From Saccopteryx bilineata (Eukaryota > Chordata > Mammalia > Chiroptera > Emballonuridae), in assembly GCF_036850765.1 (NCBI RefSeq), contig NC_089493.1:129710239-129774238 (forward strand): a stretch of 64,000 nt of DNA, given 5' to 3'. This document shows, piece after piece, positions 22,198-32,422 of this stretch. The translations under genes and the position numbers were made by a program. The notes under the pieces were generated by a model that saw only the letters and a list, made by a program, of their open reading frames with translations, searched no databases and was not told the DNA's origin. The first letter of the stretch is position 1; every line of letters begins with the position of its first letter.

Positions 22198-24426
22198 ATG
22201 GTGCCCTTGTGGGCAGTGTGGCTGGCCTGGGCGCTGACAGAAGTGGCGGGAGCGTGCCCAGAGCCGTGCGCGTGCGTGGACAAGTACGCGCACCAGTTCG
22301 CCGACTGCGCCTACAAGGAGCTTCGGGAAGTGCCGGAAGGACTACCGGCCAACGTGACCACGCTTAGTCTGTCGGCCAACAAGATCAGCGTGCTGCGGCA
22401 TGGAGCCTTTGCCGATGTCACGCAGGTCACCTCGCTGTGGCTGGCGCACAATGAGGTGCGCACCGTGGAGCCAGGCGCGCTGGCCGTGTTGAGTCAGCTC
22501 AAGAACCTCGACTTGAGCCACAACCTCATATCCAGCTTCCCTTGGAGCGACCTGCGTAACCTGAGCGCGCTACAGCTGCTCAAAATGAACCATAACCGCC
22601 TGGGCTCGCTTCCCCCGGATGCACTCGGTGCGCTGCCGGACTTGCGCTCTCTCCGCATCAACAACAACCAACTGCGTACCCTGGCTCCCGGCACCTTCGA
22701 CGGGCTAAGTGCACTGTCACACCTGCAACTCTATCATAACCCCTTCCATTGCGGTTGCAGACTTGTGTGGCTGCAGGCCTGGGCCACGAACACCAGAGTC
22801 TCGTTACCCGAGATCGACTCCATTGCGTGCGCAACGCCAACCGCGCTACAAGGCGTTCCGGTGCACCGCTTGCCGGCTCTATCTTGTGCACCACCCAGTG
22901 TGCGTCTGAGTACCGACCCGCCCATCGAGGAGTCGAGCAGCACCCTGCGCGCCGGCATGGCATTCATGTTACAGTGCGTCGCGGAAGGACACCCTACGCC
23001 CCGCCTGCAGTGGCAACTTCAGATCCCGGGTGGCACCGTAGTCTTAGAGTCGCCGGTCCCCAGCAGGGAGGACTACGGGGACAGGATGGAAGACGGAGAG
23101 GAAGAAGGAGATGGGAACAGGCCGACCCAGGCAGAGGCCCCAACCTGGTCTCCGGCACCCGCTTGGCCCTCGCCCCCAGCCACCCCACGCTTTCTGGCAC
23201 TCACGAACGGCTCCCTTTTGGTGCCCCTCCTGACTGCCAAGGAAGCAGGCGTCTACACATGCCGTGCTCACAACGAGTTGGGCGCCAACTCCACCTCAGT
23301 ACGTGTAGTAGTAGCGGCTGCCGGGCCTCCAAAGCACGCTCCCAGCACCGGGGAAGGCGCGGATGTGCAGGCCCCGACCTCTGAGCGCAAGTCCACAGCC
23401 AAAGGCCGGGGTAACAGTGTCCTACCCTCTAAGCCCGAGGGCAAAATCAAAGGCCAAGGCCCAGCCCGGGGTAACATCCTTGGGGAGACAGAGGCGGGGC
23501 CTGAGGAGGAGGCAGGCGAGGGAGAGGAGGCGGAAGACCAGGTCTCGTCGGACCCGGTGGGGGAGCAGCGATGTGGTCACAGGGACCCCTCACGGTACGT
23601 GTCCAATCACGCGTTCAATCAGAGCACCGACCTCAAACCGCACGTCTTTGAGCTGGGTGTCATTGCGCTGGACGTGGCGGAGCGCGAGGCGCGGGTGCAA
23701 CTGACGCCGCTGCCGGCGCGCTGGGGCCCTATGCCTGGCGGGGCTGGGGGAGTTGGGCAGCGGCCCCTGCGCCGACTCTATCTGTGCCCGGCTGGGGGTG
23801 GTGCAGTAGTTCAGTGGTCGCGTGTGGAGGAGGGTGTCAACGCCTACTGGTTCCGTGGCCTGCGTCCTGGCACCAACTACTCCGTGTGCCTGGCGCAAGC
23901 AGGCGAGGCGTGCCACGTGCAGGTGGTTTTCACCACTAAGAAAGAGTTGCCCTCCCTGCTGGTTATCGTAGCGGTGAGCGTGTTCCTCCTGGTACTAGCC
24001 ACAGTGCCCCTGCTGGGCGCCGCCTGCTGCCATCTGCTGGCCAAACACCCCGGGAAGCCCTACCGTCTGATCCTGCGGCCACAAGTCCCTGACCCCATGG
24101 AGAAGTGCATCGCCACGGACTTCGACCCACGTGCCTCCTACCTCGAGTCCGAGAAAAGCTACCCAGCAGGTGGCGAAGCTGGTGGCGAGGAGCCAGAGGA
24201 GGCCCCCGAGGCGGACCTTGACGAAAATGTAGAGCAGGGGGACCCAGGTGGAGATTTGAAGAGGGAGGAGAGCCTGGCAGCCTGCTCGCTGGTGGAGTCC
24301 CAGTCCAAGGCCAACCAAGAGGAGTTCGAGGCGAGCTCCGAGTACAGTGACCGGCTGCCCCTAGGTGCTGAAGCGGTCAACATTGCTCAGGAGATTAACG
24401 GCAACTACAGGCAGACAGTGGGCTGA
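22198..24426 (+). CDS. ISLR2: ISLR2 (LINX): LRR and Ig-like type I membrane protein
   Basis: This is a single-exon frame of 742 residues, close to the human protein (about 745). In order: signal peptide 1-19 (hydrophobic, ends EVAGA before Cys20); LRRNT with Cys 20, 24, 26, 37; about five leucine-rich repeats from residue 50 to 175; LRRCT with Cys 185, 187, 211, 230; an Ig-like domain with Cys260 and Cys355, widened by an acidic/proline insert; a linker rich in Lys and Glu; a conserved membrane-proximal ectodomain with the motifs DPSRYVSNHAFNQS and VNAYWFRGLRPGTNYSVCLA (FN3-like); a transmembrane helix about 585-610; and a 130-residue cytoplasmic tail ending EINGNYRQTVG. Known role: neuronal surface protein that modulates Trk and Ret signalling and axon growth. 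The frame is intact. Overlapping frames in this GC-rich exon, such as 22749-23384, are shadows. Confidence 0.98.
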   Translation: MVPLWAVWLAWALTEVAGACPEPCACVDKYAHQFADCAYKELREVPEGLPANVTTLSLSANKISVLRHGAFADVTQVTSLWLAHNEVRTVEPGALAVLSQLKNLDLSHNLISSFPWSDLRNLSALQLLKMNHNRLGSLPPDALGALPDLRSLRINNNQLRTLAPGTFDGLSALSHLQLYHNPFHCGCRLVWLQAWATNTRVSLPEIDSIACATPTALQGVPVHRLPALSCAPPSVRLSTDPPIEESSSTLRAGMAFMLQCVAEGHPTPRLQWQLQIPGGTVVLESPVPSREDYGDRMEDGEEEGDGNRPTQAEAPTWSPAPAWPSPPATPRFLALTNGSLLVPLLTAKEAGVYTCRAHNELGANSTSVRVVVAAAGPPKHAPSTGEGADVQAPTSERKSTAKGRGNSVLPSKPEGKIKGQGPARGNILGETEAGPEEEAGEGEEAEDQVSSDPVGEQRCGHRDPSRYVSNHAFNQSTDLKPHVFELGVIALDVAEREARVQLTPLPARWGPMPGGAGGVGQRPLRRLYLCPAGGGAVVQWSRVEEGVNAYWFRGLRPGTNYSVCLAQAGEACHVQVVFTTKKELPSLLVIVAVSVFLLVLATVPLLGAACCHLLAKHPGKPYRLILRPQVPDPMEKCIATDFDPRASYLESEKSYPAGGEAGGEEPEEAPEADLDENVEQGDPGGDLKREESLAACSLVESQSKANQEEFEASSEYSDRLPLGAEAVNIAQEINGNYRQTVG

Positions 24427-25867
24427 ACCTTCAGCTTGCCCAGCTGCCCAGTCTCATCCCCTGCCTTGGGTGCTTGGGAGCAGAAACCTAGGGCTGTCAG
24501 AATTTATGCCCTCCCCCACTTACCCCACCCTCTTACCCACCCCCTGACTTTGACTCCAGGGGACTTCTAGTAGGGAGTAAAACGATTTCACCAGTCCCCT
24601 GCCACACCCACGACCGACATTGTCCTTGTGGGCTGGATCCCTCCGCAAGCACAGTTCCCTGCTCCTTGCTCCCCATTAAGACACCACCGCTGACCTTGAG
24701 GCGACACCCACGCCTCTCCATTCCCACGCAATTGTTATATTCGAAATCTGCCCCCCAGCCCACCCACCGAGAGCCCTGGAGCAAGAGGAAATGAGAGAAG
24801 ACATTGGAAGCATCTGGTAGTAACTCTGTGGCTAGGGGGTTGGCCCGGGACCCTTAATAGACAGACGTCCCTAGCGCAGAGCGCTGTGAGGTCCCGCCTC
24901 AACCCCTATTCTAACCCTTTCCAGGGTGCATGTCCTGAAAGCCAGGGTTCAGGAACAACAACTCCCTAGTATTTGGTTTCAAAGCTCCCTTGAGACTAGG
25001 AACCAAACCCCACCCCCACCCCACTCTGCTTCTGACCAGCTGGAGCTGAGCTGGTGCCAGAGCCACCTTTGAGCTCCGAGCTCAGATTTTCATATTCACG
25101 TTATGTTAAAAAACACAGTGACACTCCGGGTCTGGTGCTAAGACTTTTCCCAGCCTTTGGGGAAATTGGGAGCGGGGGGGGGGGGGCGCGAGCGTGTTGG
25201 GGGGCAGGGAACCGTTTTCTCCCGCCCTCTCACCTAACTTAAAGCGCTTCAGACCTTGCTCCGCCCCCCATGGGTGCGTGTTTGGTCCAGGGCCAGTTTC
25301 GTTGTGGAAGACTTGGGTTTCAAGAGATCGGTGCACTTGACAGCTCAGCTCCCGCTGCTGCATGGGGCCCAGACCTTGGCTCAACTGTGGCGTCCCGGGT
25401 GGGTCCCCTGGGAGAGCTGTCGCAGCAGGATCAGGACAGACAAAAGCCCCTGGGTCCTCAAGTCCCTCCTCCCCGTCCCCTACCCCTCTTCCGCGACAAT
25501 GGTCTTCGCCTTGCTTTAGTCCTAGACAAGCGTGCTGTGTAGAAGAAAACTCTGTGTCCTGTGTCGTGTGATCGTGTAGTGTAGGGGCGGGCGGTCAAGT
25601 GGGCGGGGAGGGAGGAGGGAAGAGGAGGGTGGACGCCTCTCGGAGACTCTGGCTCCTTTTTTTTCGGTTCTTGAAGGAAAGTATCGGTGTCAGGGTGGGG
25701 TGGGTTGGGTGGTTTCCAACGTCTGGACCAGCCCGGTCCGTGAAGCGCAGCACAAGTGTGGCCCTGAGCGAGGTAGCCCCCGCCCATCCCCCCCTGGGGG
25801 GGCGCGCCCTTTTCTAAAGGCGTGTCTGTATGTACACAGTCAATAAAACAATTGATTCGAACTGGGC
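24427..25867 (+). other. ISLR2: ISLR2 3' untranslated region and poly(A) signal
   Basis: It runs from the TGA stop to the hexamer AATAAA at 25842-25847, followed by GT-rich sequence (GGCTCGGTGACTCTTTGTC). The length of about 1.4 kb fits ISLR2. It contains a G-run of about 12 at 25174-25187. No coding frame is supported. Confidence 0.8.
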
Positions 25868-27872
25868 TCGGTGACTCTTTGTCAGCGAACAGAGGGAGGG
25901 AGTGTGGAGGGGGATGCGGGAGGAAACCGCAGAAGGAAGGAGCCCCAGGCTCCTCCAGTTGGGATCCTTTCTTTTTGAGATGTCCTGCTGGTTTGTCCCT
26001 TGATTTTGCCAGGTGTTCACACCCGACATCTGCTGCCTATGCCTCCAGCTCCAGGGTGGAGGGGCAAAACCACGTGTGTGTATAAGGGGGGGGCTGGTAG
26101 AGAGAGTAGGGTGGGCTTCTAAGGAGAGGATGTGTCGCTGAAGACTGAACATGAGAAACTCCAGGGTGTGTGCACAGTTCTCCTTGGGTTGACCCTGTCC
26201 CTATGATGGGGTGTTGGCTGAGTGTGTATGAAACTGCTGAGTTTCTGTGTCTCAACACCAGCCTCTAGTGGTTTGAGAAGCCAGTGGAGAGATTCACAAG
26301 GGCAAGACCACTGTGGTTTGCACAAAAGAAGTCTCAACAAACTACAGATCAGGCAAAGAACGGGATGAAGAGCAGAAAAGGGGCAGCCTGGCAGGGTTGA
26401 TTCCACAGAACAAGTTGGTACCTTTAACCCTGGAGACTAGTGCCTGTGCACTAGTGTTGGGAGGTGGGGGCTGGTGCTCAGTGTGTGGTCCATGGACAAC
26501 TGCCAGGGTGTGCGAGGCTGCCAGGTAGACTGAGATGGGTGCACAGGTAGAATCAGGTTAAAGCACATTGATTTAATAGTATCAGAAATGGGGCTTCTTG
26601 GGTGGAGAACAGAAGAGACAGAGGGATCCACCATGATCAGGACTAGCCTGGAGTGCTGTTCCTGGGAAGGCTATGCATTTCAGCCGAATCTCCCTGTAGG
26701 ACAGGGAGTGGCCAGGAAAGAAGATGGATGAGTAGAGGAATAGCCATGAGGGAGCTGATGAAGATTCCATCCCTATTCTCTGTGGGTGCTTGGTCTTCCT
26801 AATTGGACCAGTCCTGGCTGGGGACCAGGCCCAGGACCAGACAACCAGAACACTATCCTAGCCTGTCTCCTGTCACCTCAAATCAGAGGTGGTGGCTGTG
26901 ACACTCCCCAGGGCTGGAGCCCAGGTTCCATGCCCAGACCAGAGCAACTACCTTGGGGAGAAATTTCCTGAGAGTTGTGGCCAGAAGCCTGCCAAGGCAG
27001 CCCACCCCAGTGTCAGAAACACAGCTCAGAAATAACATCTTTTAGAAAAAGTACTGCTTTTTCCTACCTGAAAATGCTGCCTTTGAGCAGGGGGCAGGGA
27101 CTGCCCAATTCCTATGGCTGGTTTAGGACTCTACCCACATGACTGTGTTTGGACAGAGGCCTGGCTGGGTCTCTGAGTACTTATCAATATTGGTCCAACC
27201 CAATCCTCTGGTCATGGGTATGAAGGGAAAGGGGGAGAAGGGATTCTTTCCATCCCCATCATCCTAAGGATTGGGGACTCTCCTGGAGACCTTCCAACTT
27301 CCTAGGAGCCTGAGTGTCCCTAGGGGAATGTGCAGAGTTGCTGAAACTTTAGTCACCTCTTTATCCTAGGCCAGTCTTCCTAAGGATACACACACTGCTT
27401 GTCTAGGCCTCATGCTTCCTGAGCAAGGCCAGGCCCTGCCCACAGGACAGGAATGGATGGGTGCTGGAGGTGAAAGACCAGGGTTCTGTGACACTCTACT
27501 GACTGCCCATTAAAATGCTAGCCCTCTTGGAACTCTCTTATGTATGTCTGAACATTTGATATGTGCACAGAATGGTCCCCAGGCTCTGGCTTCCCTTGTC
27601 TTTTTTACAATTTTATTCTTTTATTTCTTTCCCCTCTTTCCTCTGCAGCCTTGTTTTTTTCTTTCTGCCTCTTCCCTTTTTTCTTCCTCAAGAATCTCAT
27701 AAAATCTATGGGCTGAAAGGGAGCCTGAAAACTTGCCAATGCAATGACCCATTTGAGGTTTTATTCTTTTTCTACAATGGCCCTGTTAGGTGCTTGTACT
27801 TTCCCAGAGGTGAGAGCTCACCATTCACTTCCACCCCACCAAGGAACCAACTGTTGAGCATTTTAAACTGTC
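25868..27872. other. Intergenic, nothing recognised
   Basis: Mostly unique sequence. A T-rich stretch is at 27600-27690. Frames of 60-112 residues show no family features. Confidence 0.5.
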
Positions 27873-29056
27873 ACCTGTCCAGGGCATGGCGCAGTGGATA
27901 AAGCACCAGCCTCAGATGCTAAGGTCCCAGGTTAAAAACCCTGAGGTCACTAACTTGAGCATTGGCTTACCAGCTTGAGTGCATTGTTGCTAGCTTGAGC
28001 ATGAGATCATAGACATGATCCCATGGTCACTGGCTTGAGCCCTGTCCCAGTAGAGCCCAAGCTCTACGTGGATCAGGTGTCCCTGATTCGACTTCTCCGT
28101 GCAGTGGGACACTCCTGCTTATCAGCAGGGCTGGCAAGCTCTTTGAGACTACTCTTGAGGTGGCTGTGAGGATGCTACTGTTAAATGCCACCGGAGGAAA
28201 GACATGACCAACACACAAACTAGTTGCAATAATCACACAGGCAATTTATTACTCACAAATCCTTTTGGCGTGCCTGAGTACAGCTTAAGGAGGCCCCATT
28301 GGCGTGCTCCTCTCGGCTGGCTTTGGTCAGAGCTCAGAGTGGCGTGGAGACAGTCCACATCAACCTTGGAGTCTGGGCGACTACTGCAGCATGGGGGGCC
28401 CTCAGCTTTAGTACCCTTTCTGGCCAACGCCTTCTAACAGGGGTCAATCTACAGGATTATCACCTCAAACCACCTTTTTGGGAGTTCCTCAAAGGGAACC
28501 CCCTTTATGTCAATCTACTGAAATGTTTACATTAAATCACTTTTTAAGATGTTCTCATTATCATTAATTTACAAAGTCAATGTAAATAATACCAAGCTAC
28601 TTCTTATCTATGTATAACTTCACACACATACTAACTGGGCTCTGCTTGTAAGTCAGAGTCTGTTTATCACATTACAAAGTTATGGCACTAAGCCACTATA
28701 TTAATTCCTATCCAATTGGCATAACTTTACTTAATTTTAATAATTATTTTTAATATCCTTTTAATTACATTTATATATCTTCCATATTTTTATATTTCTA
28801 TATATTTAATTACTATAACCTTATATTACTACAACAAGCCCAAGGCCACTGGCTTGAGCAAGGGGTCACTGGCTCTGCTGAAGTCCTCCCTCCCCCGCTG
28901 GTCAAGGTACATATAAAAAAGCAAATCAGTGAGCAACTAAGGTGCCAGAACTATGAGTTGATGCTTCTCATCTCTCTCCCTTCCTGTCTTCTGTCCCTGT
29001 TTATTCCTCTCACTCTCTCTTTCTCTCTCAAAAATAAATAAATAAATGAATAAATA
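27873..29056 (+). mobile_element. Rhin-1-like SINE split by a solo LTR
   Basis: The SINE head and body lie at 27873-28042 (starts ACCTGTCCAGGGCATGGCGC). It resumes at 28837 (AGCCCAAGGCCACTGGCTTG) and ends in the TC-rich tract and (AAAT)n tail near 29056. The interruption is the LTR at 28043-28836. Confidence 0.85.
28043..28836 (-). mobile_element. Solo LTR (family A) inside a SINE, 5-bp target duplication
   Basis: It is 794 bp, beginning TGTCCC and ending ACAACA on the plus strand, hence TG...CA on either strand. The 5-bp repeat AGCCC lies at 28038-28042 and 28837-28841. On the minus strand an AATAAA signal is present near 28245, followed by GT-rich sequence, so I orient the LTR minus. The 5-bp duplication fits class I/III endogenous retroviruses better than class II. 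No internal coding region remains, as expected after LTR-LTR recombination. Confidence 0.8.
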
Positions 29057-29064
29057 AACGTGTG

Positions 29065-29638
29065 TGTAAAGCCGGTATCCATGGCCACCACCACAGCTGC
29101 CTGTCCCATGCAGGTTTGCATTTGATTCAAACAGATGGTAATGAAACAACGGAGCCAAGAACTAGTGGGCCATTAGCTTTAATCCTAGCTTGCACCCAGC
29201 AGGCAAGTAAAAACACACACTGGGCTCCAAAACCCATTCATTCAGTGCTCACAAAGCTACTGACTTACCTGAGTTTCCTAGTATCAAAGGTTTCTAGCTC
29301 ACTAGCCTTATTCACCTCTGTTCCCCATCTACTTCTCTTTGCACAAACTCTCCACAGACTGGTTTCTTCTTCAGCACTCCACCATTTTGGCTGCTTCTCC
29401 TCTCCTCCACGTGGCCTTTCTCTGCTCTCCTCCCTGCTCTCTGCCCTCCTCCTAGAACGCAATCACTCTTCCCTTTTAAAACCTTTTGGCACGAAAACCC
29501 TCCTCCAACACATATTAACATAATCACGCCCATCCCAAGCAATCACTTGGGCAACAGTCTTCCACGTGGGTGATGGTCTTCCACGTGAGCAGTGCCATCT
29601 TTAACAAAGTGAGCATAATATATTTTATCTTCCCAACA
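29065..29638 (-). mobile_element. 3' LTR of a nonautonomous LTR element (family B)
   Basis: On the minus strand it begins TGTTGGGAAGATAAAATATA and ends CCGGCTTTACA. It shares R/U5-like sequence with the LTRs at 31005-31731, 33830-34449 and 63019-63380, including an ATTAAA poly(A) signal in GGATTAAAGC. Its U3 differs from the partner LTR: the segment before the TATA region is replaced by unrelated sequence (29440-29515), and it contains a tandem duplication with two CACGTG motifs (29570-29590). Confidence 0.85.
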
Positions 29639-30163
29639 ATCCACCCCTATGCTCACTTTACTACCCACATCTATACCACCGGCATCCCTGTGCAAGGAAA
29701 TTAGGCACATTACACAAATTATAACAACAGCACAAATCATACAGTTTCAACAATTACAAAGGTACATTTCACCAGTCTCTGAGCACTTTGCCAAAAGCAC
29801 AAAATGTCCTGGTCTTCTTTCTAGCTATTTGAAAGGCTTCCTAGGGCAAAGGAAGGGCCTCCAGCAAAGCCGCCCCCACCCCCATCAGGATATTTCACAT
29901 TGTCCAAAATCTGTAAGTCCATCCAACAAAGGAGCCAGTGCCCACTCCGGTCATAGTCCAGGAATCAGTCCAAACACATGGGGCCTCAGCCACCCCCTTC
30001 ATCCCTGCCATCCTGGCAGGTCTTACACTGTCCCAAAGAAGAGCACATGGCAATGGCAGTGAGCATTTTCATCTCTGCTCCAGAGAGCATGATGGCATCT
30101 ATCCTATGTCCCAAAATCACAGACGTACCAGGAGCATAGCAGGTGCTCCTTGCTGCTGGGCTC

Positions 30164-30966
30164 TCATCTTCTGGAGACTGCGGATTGCAACTCCAGCCCA
30201 ATTCTCCTCATCCTCCAAAGAGGAACTGAAAACACCAGCTCCCACTGCCGGGCTAGAGCCCTGAGCTGCTGCTGCCTTCTGCTCCGCAGACTTTGTAGCC
30301 CCAGCCCCGGCCTGCTGCCAACTGCTGACTCTCCACAACGTCCAAGGGCATGCTGCAACTCATGATCCTGTGATTCCTTCTCCAGCGTTTGTTCCATTTC
30401 CAGGTGAATCTCACAAACCTGGTTGGCCTCCTCCAGCGTTTCCTCCAGCTCCAGGGTAAGCATCTCCTTCTCCCACGTTTGCTCCAGCTCCTTCCACTGC
30501 TTGGTTTGCAGGTCCCAGGCAGCCTCTTCCACAGAGCTCTTGGTTTCCTCACACATGGCTGTAAAAGTCAGCCAGCCTATGGCTCCCAAAAGGACAGCCA
30601 TGGGGAACCATAACAGCAGCCAGTCCTCTACTCTAGTGGTTCCCAACCCCTGGGCTGCGAACTGGTACTGGTCCGAGGGCCATTTGGTAACAGTTCACAG
30701 AGAAAGAATAAATAACTTACATTATTTCCATTTTATTTATATTTAAGTCTGAACGATGTTTTATTTTTTAAAAATGACCAGATTCCCTCTGTTACATCCA
30801 TCTAAGTCTCACTCTTGACGCTTGTCTCAGTCACATGATACATTTATCTGTCCCACCCTAAAGGCTGGTCCATGAAAATATTTTCTCACATTAAACTGGT
30901 CTGTGGTCCAAAAAAGGTTGGGGACTACTGCTCTACTCCACTGCTCAAAGGTGGCGGTGGCTCCAT
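30164..30966 (-). CDS. Open frame in the LTR element: predicted membrane anchor plus coiled coil (interrupted)
   Basis: An ATG (minus strand, 30966-30964) lies 38 bases inside the 5' LTR boundary. The frame is interrupted by the hAT element at 30634-30930. With that element and its extra 8-bp duplication (305 bp) disregarded, the start and the downstream open frame are in the same register, about 165 codons to the stop at 30164. Visible parts: a hydrophobic stretch around WFPMAVLLGAIGWLTF, then a Glu-rich heptad-like region (e.g. QTKQWKELEQTWEKEMLTLE; EETLEEANQVCEIHLEMEQ) suggesting a coiled coil. The end is probably off-frame: another frame (30117-30338) carries SLEDEENWAGVAIRSLQKM, which is also present in the copy at 63712-63984. 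I do not recognise the family, and the copy is presumably inactive. Confidence 0.5.
30634..30930. mobile_element. Nonautonomous hAT element (297 bp) with 8-bp target duplication
   Basis: The termini TAGTGGTTCCCAACCCCTGG and GGTTGGGGACTACTG are imperfect inverted repeats (CAGTRGTYCCCAACC). The 8-bp duplication CTCTACTC lies at 30626-30633 and 30931-30938. The length and duplication fit a hAT MITE. It inserted into the LTR element's open frame, so it is younger than that copy. Confidence 0.93.
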
Positions 30967-31004
30967 ACTGATCTGTATCAAATCCTGCCACAGACTACGC
31001 CAAA

Positions 31005-31731
31005 TGTAAAGCCAGTAGCCATGGCCACCATCAGAGCAGCCTGACCAGTGCAGGTTCAGGTTTGATTTGGACAGATGGTAATGAAACAACAGAACCAAGA
31101 ACTGGTGGGCCATTAGCTTTAATCCTAGCTTGCACCTGGTGGGCAAGAAATACACACAGTGGGAAAACACTTCCCTTTCCATCAGGGCTCTCAAAGCCAC
31201 TGACTTATCTGAGTTTCCTAGAATCAAAGGTTTCTAGTTCACCAGCCTTATTCACCTCTGTTCCCCATCTCCTTCCTTCTCTCTGCACAAACTGGCTTCT
31301 CCTTTAGCACTCTGCTCTCTTGGCTGCCTCTCCTTGCCTCCACATGGCCTTTCTCTGCTCTCCTCTCTAATGCTAATCTCAGGAACCGAGAGAGAGAACA
31401 AGCTCCTGGTCTGCCCCCATTTTATAGTGCAGAAATCAAAACCTTTAATCCAATATACAAACAAGGAAGTTTCTGATACAAAGTCACTTATCTAAGGCAT
31501 AATGGGATTCCTCAGGAGAGTGCACCACCCCACATCAAAAAGGGTGGGAAAGACTTAGTCCTAAAACCAAGCTACAGGCTACAAGGATCCTGCCTGCCCA
31601 CAACCCCCCCCCCCCCAACACACATTATAATCACGCCCATCCCAAGCAATCACCTGGGCATGGGCTTCCATGTGGGCAGCTCCATCTTTAACAAAGTGAG
31701 CATAATATAAATATATTTTATCTGCCCAACA
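31005..31731 (-). mobile_element. 5' LTR of a nonautonomous LTR element (family B)
   Basis: It is 727 bp. On the minus strand it begins TGTTGGGCAGATAAAATATA and ends GCTACTGGCTTTACA. A TATA box (CACTATAAAATGGGGG) lies near 31420, and a poly(A) signal ATTAAA in GGATTAAAGCTAATGG near 31113. A poly-C tract of 14 is at 31604-31617. No matching short duplication is seen outside the two LTRs (29059-29064 versus 31732-31737), which is odd for an intact provirus-like insertion. Confidence 0.88.
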
Positions 31732-32034
31732 AATGGGTTGAGGAATGTGTGTGTGTGTGGGGGGGGTAAGAAGGCTGGAAAATAGAGAATGCAACATGAC
31801 AGCAGTGGCCTTGGGACTCAGAGCGATTTATCAGTAGCAGTTAATTCTTTGAGCCACAGAAACCAGATGGCCAGCCTGAGAAGTGGCCTTGACTCCTACA
31901 GAAATCTTGACTGCAAAAAGGTGACTTGAAAGGAACCCTTGTCCCGCTCCAGGGTCTCCTAACAAACAGCTCAGTAGGAACAAGAACCCTTGACGATTAT
32001 CTGAGAAGGTCCATTAATATAAAAGGACAAAGAT

Positions 32035-32378
32035 GCCTGACCAGGCAGTGGCACAGTGGATAGAGCGTCGGACTGGAATGCGAAGGACCCAGGTTTGAAA
32101 CCCTGAGGTCTTAGGCTTGAACGCGGGCTCATCAGGTTTGAGCAAGGCTCACCAGCTTGAACCCAAGGTCACTGGCTCGAGCAAAAGGTTACTCGGTCTG
32201 CTGAAGGCCCGCGGTCAAGGCACATATGAGAAAGCAATCAATGAACAGCTAAGGTGTTGCAACGTGCAACGAAAAACTGATGATTGATGTTTCTCATCTT
32301 TCCATTCCTGTCTGTCTGTCCCTGTTTATCCCTCTCTCTGACTCTCTCTCTGTCTCTAAAAAAATAAAAAATAAAAAA
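32035..32378 (+). mobile_element. Rhin-1-like SINE, well preserved
   Basis: The head GCCTGACCAGGCAGTGGCAC is followed by GGATAGAGCGTCGGACTGG, the ACGTGCAACGAAAAACTGATG segment and an A/AT tail. Flanking AAAAGGACAAAG / ATATGGACAAAG supports retroposition. Confidence 0.93.
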
Positions 32379-32422
32379 ATATATATATGGACAAAGGGAG
32401 GCACTGGTTCTTTGAGGAAGAT

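Larger units (their letters stand above)
29639..31004 (-). mobile_element. Internal region of LTR element, no gag/pol/env seen
   Basis: Only 1.37 kb lies between the two LTRs, or 1.06 kb without the hAT insertion at 30634-30930 and its duplicated 8 bp. Read on the minus strand, the bases just after the 5' LTR are TTTGGCGTAGTCTGTGGCAG. The TGG start fits a primer-binding site, but I cannot match it to a particular tRNA. Just before the 3' LTR is the purine-rich GAGCATAGGGGTGGAT, a plausible polypurine tract. No retroviral protease, reverse transcriptase or capsid motif is visible in any frame, so the element must have used proteins made elsewhere. Confidence 0.8.

Noticed and set aside
22749..23384. 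211-codon frame overlapping ISLR2 in another frame
   Set aside because: Its arginine-rich composition is typical of off-frame reading of a GC-rich exon. No domain or conserved start context is seen.
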